36,089 nucleotides of DNA from a virus: IMG/VR virus record IMGVR_UViG_3300048587_001133, positions 1-36,089 of that record, one strand, 5' to 3'. The position numbers were made by a program, and so were the translations under genes. Shown piece after piece: positions 32,303-36,089 of this stretch (position 1 is the stretch's first letter; the number at the start of each line of letters is the position of its first letter). The notes below the pieces were generated by a model, which saw only the letters and a list, made by a program, of their open reading frames with translations, was not told the origin of the DNA and made no database searches.

Positions 32303-34276
32303 ATGGCCAAGCGCAACCAGGGCACCATCATCGAAGCGGTGGGCTACGCCCGCCGCAGCACCGACATGCAGGAGCGCTCGGTGCCCGACCAGAAGGCCTA
32401 CGTCGAGAAGTGGGCCAAGGAGAATGGCTACCGCGTCAAGCGCTGGTACGTCGATGACGCCATCAGCGGCACCAGCGCGAGGGGCCGCGACGCCTTCGAG
32501 CAGATGATCGTCGAGGCCGAGGCCGGTTCGGATTTCCGCACCGTGCTCTGTTACGACATCAGCCGGTTCAGTCGCGGCGGCACCAACGAGACCGGCTACT
32601 ACCTGCACCGGCTCAAGCTCGTCGGCGTCGATGTCATCTTTCCCGCCGAAGGCATTCCCGATGGCGACGAAGGTGAACTGCTGCAGGGCGTGAAGTCATG
32701 GCAGGCCCGCCAGTACAGCGTGAAGCTGGCCCGCGACAGCATTCGCGGCAAGCTCTCGAACATGACCCAGCGCAAGAGCCGCCTCGGCAGCCAGGCACCG
32801 TTTGGGTACGACCGCCAGTTCGTCACCGCCGACGGGAAGGTGCTGCGCGTCCTGCGTGAGATGCCCGATGGCAGTCGCCAGGAGATCGCGCCCGACGGGA
32901 CGCTGCTGCGCGTGCTGCCCAAGGGCGAGCGCCTGCCCAAGGCCAAGTCGGACATGGTGCGATTGATCCCCAGCCTGCCCGAGCGCGTCCGCACCGTGAA
33001 GCAGATGTTTGAGTGGTGCGCCGGCGGCAGCGGCATCCGCACCATCGCCATGCGGCTCAACGCCGCTGGTGTCCGCACGCCCATGGGACGACTGTGGGAG
33101 CACACGTCGGTCGCCAGCATCCTGCGGAACCCCGTCTATAAAGGATCGCTGGTCTGGAACCGCATGACCAAGGCCAAGATCAACGGCCTGCTGCCGGACG
33201 GTACGCTGCGCCCGCCGCCGCGCAATCCCAACGGCGAACGCAACGGCAAGGACCAGTGGCTCGTGATGGATGGCATCCACGAGGCCCTGATCAGCGCCGA
33301 CCTGTGGCAGCGCACCCAGGACGCCATTGACCGGCGATCCAAGATGGGCGGCTTGGCCAGGCCGGTGAATCGCTACCTGCTCAGCGGCCTGGTGAAATGC
33401 ACCAGCTGCGGATTCAACCACGTCGGCCGAATGGGCGGCACCGGCGGCGCGATCCGCTACTACTACGACGGCGGGTACATGCGGTATGGTCGCCAGGTCT
33501 GCTCGCCTACCAGCATCAACGCCGCCGACCTGGACAGATTCGTCATCGAGCAGGTGCGCAATGTCATCGGCGGCGACCGGCCTGCGGTGGAGCGCGCTGT
33601 CGATCGCTTCATCAAGCAGATGAAGGCGCACGCCAAGCCCGACGACCGCCGCAGCCAGATCGAAGCCGACCTCAAGACGGTGCAGAAGCGAATCGAGAGC
33701 GTGGTGGCCCTGCTCACCGATGGCGACCTGGACGGCCTGGCGGAATTGAAGGCGACACTGATCACGCTGCGCAAGCGGCGCGCCGCGATGGAAGCGGAGA
33801 TGGCGACCGTTGGTGGCGACGCACCAGCGCCGACGAATGTGGGCGACCTGCGGACCTGGGCGCTGCGCCGCCTGGCCGAGATCGACAGCATGCTGACCAA
33901 CGGCACCGGCGGTGAGCCGCTTCGCCAGTTGGTCGCCGCCTACGTCGCCCGCATCGAGATCGACCCGCGCGAGCGTCGCGGCAAATTGGTGCTGGCCGCG
34001 GACGCGATGGCGGTGCTCGAACACGACATCGCTTCTATCTCACGGGTAAAGCCCGTGGACACCGGCTTCACGGCCCTGAAGAACGCGTACTTCAACAACA
34101 CCGCCATCGCCCTGGCCATCCTCGACGGTGAGAACGGCGAGGGTTTGGACGCTGACTTCAGCGTGACCAACTTCAGCCGCAGCGAGCCGCTGGAGGAAGC
34201 GGTGACCGTCAGCGTGACGGTGAAGCCGACGTACTCGACCCGCGCCCCGGCCTGGATTGAAGGAGGTACGCCCTGA
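32303..34276 (+). CDS. Large serine recombinase of the satellite, fused to the tail tube C-terminus
   Basis: 657 residues from ATG 32303, six bases after AAGGAG; ATG 32297 is too close to that site. Resolvase domain with catalytic serine in YARRS (Ser19) and LCYDISRFSRGG, then a Recombinase domain with GIRTIAMRLNAAGVRTPMGR and LRNPVYKGSLVWNR. A zinc ribbon (KCTSCG) and a coiled coil (about 455-500) follow. Residues 1-585 are the enzyme. Residues 586-657 are the last 72 residues of the phage tail tube, read in frame across attR. After excision the enzyme would instead end with the 23 residues encoded at 22827-22895, giving 608 residues. The fused tail may change its activity. Confidence 0.92.
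   Translation: MAKRNQGTIIEAVGYARRSTDMQERSVPDQKAYVEKWAKENGYRVKRWYVDDAISGTSARGRDAFEQMIVEAEAGSDFRTVLCYDISRFSRGGTNETGYYLHRLKLVGVDVIFPAEGIPDGDEGELLQGVKSWQARQYSVKLARDSIRGKLSNMTQRKSRLGSQAPFGYDRQFVTADGKVLRVLREMPDGSRQEIAPDGTLLRVLPKGERLPKAKSDMVRLIPSLPERVRTVKQMFEWCAGGSGIRTIAMRLNAAGVRTPMGRLWEHTSVASILRNPVYKGSLVWNRMTKAKINGLLPDGTLRPPPRNPNGERNGKDQWLVMDGIHEALISADLWQRTQDAIDRRSKMGGLARPVNRYLLSGLVKCTSCGFNHVGRMGGTGGAIRYYYDGGYMRYGRQVCSPTSINAADLDRFVIEQVRNVIGGDRPAVERAVDRFIKQMKAHAKPDDRRSQIEADLKTVQKRIESVVALLTDGDLDGLAELKATLITLRKRRAAMEAEMATVGGDAPAPTNVGDLRTWALRRLAEIDSMLTNGTGGEPLRQLVAAYVARIEIDPRERRGKLVLAADAMAVLEHDIASISRVKPVDTGFTALKNAYFNNTAIALAILDGENGEGLDADFSVTNFSRSEPLEEAVTVSVTVKPTYSTRAPAWIEGGTP
34042..34075. other. attR, right junction of the inserted element
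   Basis: Element arm ACGGGTAAAGCCCGTG (34042-34057), then the shared GA (34058-34059), then tail tube sequence CACCGGCTTCACGGCC. Left tail tube + GA + right tail tube reads in frame as ...VWDTDDTGFTALKN..., while left arm + GA + right arm forms the symmetric attP. Confidence 0.8.
34058..34276 (+). pseudogene. Tail tube protein, C-terminal half
   Basis: 72 codons and the stop: DTGFTALKNAYFNNTAIALA, ILDGENGEGLDADFSVTNFS, RSEPLEEAVTVSVTVKPTYS, the typical end of a siphophage tail tube of this type. It has no start of its own and is translated only as the tail of the recombinase. It continues codon 70 of the gene at 22617 exactly. Its stop overlaps the tail assembly chaperone start, as expected for the intact phage operon. 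Confidence 0.9.
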
Positions 34277-34806
34277 TGAAGACGTTCATAGACAACGCCG
34301 GCCGCACCTGGACCGTGGCCATCAACGTCAACGCTATCAAGCGGGTCAAGGGCCTTACGGGCGTGAACCTGCTGGATGTGGTCAACGGCGATGCCGACCC
34401 GCGCGATGGCGGCCTCCTGGGCAAGCTGAGCAGCGACCCCATTCTGCTCTGCGACATCCTCTACGCCGTGTGCAAACCGGAAGCCGACCCCCGGAACGTG
34501 AGCGACGAAGATTTCGGCAGGGCCATGGCCGGCGACGCCATCGATGCCGGCACCACCGCGCTGCTGGAGGAACTGGTGGATTTTTTCCCGCAGGCGAAGC
34601 GCCGCGTGCTCGACAAGGCGCTTCGCAAGCTGCGGTCGCTGGAGGCACGGGTGATCGACCTGGCGGAGCGCCGGCTGGACAGCCCGCAGATCGATCGAGC
34701 GATGGAGCAAGTCATGGGCGACCTCGAAGGCGACATTCCGGGGGCGACGCCGCCCGATTCATCGCCGAGCTCGCCGGGATCGCCGCGGTTGACCCTGGTC
34801 CGCTGA
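34276..34806 (+). CDS. Tail assembly chaperone (gpG-like)
   Basis: 176 residues, TGATG overlap with the tail tube stop and AGGAGG upstream. It has MKTFIDNAGRTWTVAINVNA, IKRVKGLTGVNLLDVVNGDA, DPILLCDILYAVCKPEADPR and FGRAMAGDAIDAGTTALLEE, with a helical end. The place directly behind the tail tube and the frame layout fit the short chaperone of the gpG/gpGT pair that organises tube assembly around the tape measure. A run of five G near its end allows a -1 frameshift into the next frame. Confidence 0.8.
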   Translation: MKTFIDNAGRTWTVAINVNAIKRVKGLTGVNLLDVVNGDADPRDGGLLGKLSSDPILLCDILYAVCKPEADPRNVSDEDFGRAMAGDAIDAGTTALLEELVDFFPQAKRRVLDKALRKLRSLEARVIDLAERRLDSPQIDRAMEQVMGDLEGDIPGATPPDSSPSSPGSPRLTLVR

Positions 34807-35069
34807 CCCTCCGCGAGTTGGTGTGGATGGCCGAGGCCCGCCAGCGCGAAGCCTGGGGCCGGACCTCCACACTGTTGGCCATGATCGCCAACGTCGCCCG
34901 GGCCCTGGGCGGCAAGTCCAGTTCGACTTCAACCAAAACTTTCAAGCCTTCGGACTTCGATCCCTTCGAGCAGCGGAAGCAGGCTGAGGCGGAACCGCTG
35001 CCGGGCAGCATTCGCCTGCTCAAGGACGTGTTCGTCAAGCCTCATCCCATTCCAGGGAGCAAATCATGA
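34743..35069 (+). CDS. Frameshift extension of the tail chaperone (gpT-like part)
   Basis: 108 codons in the -1 frame, without a good start or ribosome site of its own. It contains RFIAELAGIAAVDPGPLTLR, ELVWMAEARQREAWGRTSTL, LAMIANVARALGG and PSDFDPFEQRK, a pattern I know from the second part of planctomycete tail chaperones. A -1 slip on GGGGG (34740-34744, codon GGG at 34741) would give a 264-residue GT protein. Independent translation from ATG 34829 would lose the conserved TLRELVW segment. Its stop overlaps the next start. Confidence 0.7.
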   Translation, partial: GDAARFIAELAGIAAVDPGPLTLRELVWMAEARQREAWGRTSTLLAMIANVARALGGKSSSTSTKTFKPSDFDPFEQRKQAEAEPLPGSIRLLKDVFVKPHPIPGSKS

Positions 35070-35629
35070 AGCTGAGCACGTGGTTCATCATCGCGGCAGT
35101 GGTAGTGGCGCTGGTGAGTTGCTCGGGCTGTGTTCGAGCCGGCCGCATCGTCACCGAGACCCACGACCCCGCCCCCGGACGGGGTCTGATTCGCCGCGTG
35201 ATCGTCGAGCAGCCGGCGAAGGCGGTCGAGCCCGCCACGCTGCTGCAACAGGAGGATCGCGCCGAACCGATGGTGCCGATCATCCACGCATCCACCGGCG
35301 CTCGTCAGCCGATCGATCACGCCGCGGTGAAGCGGTCCGGCATCATCACCTGGTCCGGCGTAGCACTGTGCGTACTCGGTGCCGGCCTGTTGGTGGTGCG
35401 ATCGTGGGTGCCGGTGATCCCGATCGGCGCGAGCCTCGCGGCCATGGGCGTCGGATTGGTGCTGCTGTGGTTGCCGACGCTGTTCGAGCAGTACAGCTGG
35501 TTGTTCCTGGCCCTGATCGGCGGCGTGGCGATCCTGTACCTCACCAGCGGCATCGACAACATCGTGAAGCTGCGGGCCGCGAGGTCGAGCACGTCTGACT
35601 CGCGAGCGCCGCCTGTCATCCAGTCTTGA
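35066..35629 (+). CDS. Membrane lipoprotein
   Basis: 187 residues. Signal peptide with a lipobox (hydrophobic stretch then LVSC, Cys19) and two or three membrane segments near 110-165 (ITWSGVALCVLGAGLLVVRS, WVPVIPIGASLAAMGVGLVL, YSWLFLALIGGVAILYLTSG). No known family. Between the tail chaperone and the next gene, it may act in superinfection exclusion or lysis; neither is shown. Confidence 0.75.
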   Translation: MKLSTWFIIAAVVVALVSCSGCVRAGRIVTETHDPAPGRGLIRRVIVEQPAKAVEPATLLQQEDRAEPMVPIIHASTGARQPIDHAAVKRSGIITWSGVALCVLGAGLLVVRSWVPVIPIGASLAAMGVGLVLLWLPTLFEQYSWLFLALIGGVAILYLTSGIDNIVKLRAARSSTSDSRAPPVIQS

Positions 35630-35687
35630 GCCGCGCGTGACGTCGTGTTCCCTGCCCAATCACCTTCCTTTTCTGGAGGATTCCATC

Positions 35688-36089
35688 ATGACCGAAGCTG
35701 TTCTGGACCATCCTGTGACCGACACGCCGCCGTCCAGCCGACACATGGTTGTGGTCGGGCTGTACTGCGGTGACGCCCAGCACACCGACCTGACCGACGC
35801 GGGCAGTGCCGAGGGTGAAGCCCTCATCCTGGGCGAACTGACCAAGGCCGTGACGGCGACCAAGTCGATCGTGGCCGATCGGCCGGGCAGCCTGATCGCC
35901 ACCGTCAGTGTCGGCGAGCACGACCAGGCCATCGATGTGCATGACTGGATCGGCTACGCCGACCTGCAGGTGCAGCTGTTCGCGGCCTGGCAGCGCATCG
36001 CCCGCACCGCCGCGGTGGCCCATGCCATCGGCGACAAGGCGACGGTGGCCCCGCACGCGCAGAAGGTGGCCGAGTTCTTTCGCCGCTGA
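35688..36089 (+). CDS. Hypothetical phage protein
   Basis: 133 residues from ATG 35688 (TGGAGGA upstream), with the stop at the last base of the window. No motif recognised: VVVGLYCGDAQHTDLTDAGS, SLIATVSVGEHDQAIDVHDW, ADLQVQLFAAWQRIARTAAV. Probably a tail-region gene before the tape measure. Confidence 0.6.
   Translation: MTEAVLDHPVTDTPPSSRHMVVVGLYCGDAQHTDLTDAGSAEGEALILGELTKAVTATKSIVADRPGSLIATVSVGEHDQAIDVHDWIGYADLQVQLFAAWQRIARTAAVAHAIGDKATVAPHAQKVAEFFRR

Larger units (their letters stand above)
22827..34057. mobile_element. 11.2-kb integrated satellite-like element inside the tail tube gene
   Basis: The element is bounded by the two halves of one tail tube gene and has a serine recombinase at its right end. 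Contents in order: m4C methyltransferase and restriction enzyme (minus), unknown gene, sigma-like protein, protease-capsid fusion, small protein, RepA-type helicase, iteron-like DNA, zinc-ribbon protein, tRNA-Val, HARE-HTH gene pair (minus), recombinase. No portal, terminase or tail genes occur. The left and right ends combine into a 34-bp near-palindrome, the expected attP. Boundaries are exact to the shared GA dinucleotide (22827-22828 and 34058-34059). I interpret it as a capsid-encoding phage satellite or parasitic prophage. Confidence 0.88.

Noticed and set aside
22829-34047. CACGGGT occurs at both element ends (22829 and 34041) and could be the att core.
   Set aside because: Joining the tail tube halves at this repeat gives a frame shift and breaks the protein. 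The join at GA keeps the frame and produces a symmetric attP, so the CACGGGT match only reflects the dyads within the two arms.
26651-34985. TTCGAYCCCTTCGAGCA appears both at the end of the sigma-like gene (26652) and in the tail chaperone extension (34967), possibly a common packaging or control site.
   Set aside because: Both encode FDPFEQ in frame in unrelated proteins, and a 17-bp match with one difference is too little to claim a shared site.
1-36089. CRISPR arrays and insertion sequences.
   Set aside because: No regularly spaced long repeats with unique spacers, and no transposase or terminal inverted repeats of an IS were seen. The repeat arrays found are short iteron-like or hairpin repeats.

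Overview
The window is a GC-rich, dense phage region, best read as a prophage (or prophage-derived locus) of a Planctomycetota-like bacterium. That assignment is an inference. It rests on gene families I associate with such genomes (the DUF2924/serine-recombinase pair, HARE-HTH proteins with small partner genes, a zinc-ribbon small protein, a lambda-type portal with protease-capsid fusions) and on AGGAG-type ribosome sites. No host housekeeping gene is present to confirm it.

Layout. (1) 1-2452: integration module with a DUF2924 protein, a large serine recombinase and a small HTH partner, joined by ATGA overlaps. (2) 2523-10150: early and replication genes: two unknowns, a sigma-like HTH protein, an NrS-1-type primase-polymerase/SF3 helicase followed by a repeat-rich origin-like region, a ParB-domain adenine methyltransferase and an HNH nuclease. 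(3) 10165-11628 (minus): four small regulatory-type genes ending in a terminator. (4) 11762-22584: packaging and head genes (possible small terminase, large terminase, portal, protease-capsid fusion, DUF2190 decoration protein, connectors, tail completion, fibre). (5) 22617 onward: the tail-tube gene, which is split. (6) 34276-36089: the phage resumes with a tail assembly chaperone carrying a predicted -1 frameshift, a lipoprotein and an unknown gene.

The main discovery is that the tail-tube gene is cut in two by an 11,231-bp integrated element (about 22827-34057). Its first 70 codons are at 22617-22826. Its last 72 codons are at 34058-34276, fused in frame to the end of the element's own serine recombinase. 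Joining the two halves at a shared GA dinucleotide restores an uninterrupted 142-residue tail-tube protein. Joining the element's two ends creates a 34-bp near-palindrome centred on the same GA, as expected for a serine-integrase attP.

The element carries a restriction-modification pair on more AT-rich DNA, a sigma-like protein, a second and divergent protease-capsid fusion, a RepA-type helicase with a hairpin array inside its gene, an iteron-like region, a zinc-ribbon protein, tRNA-Val, a second copy of the HARE-HTH gene pair and the recombinase. It has no portal, terminase or tail genes. The simplest reading is a capsid-encoding phage satellite that sits inside, and disables, an essential tail gene of its helper. 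Integration also swaps the C-termini of the tail tube and of the recombinase.
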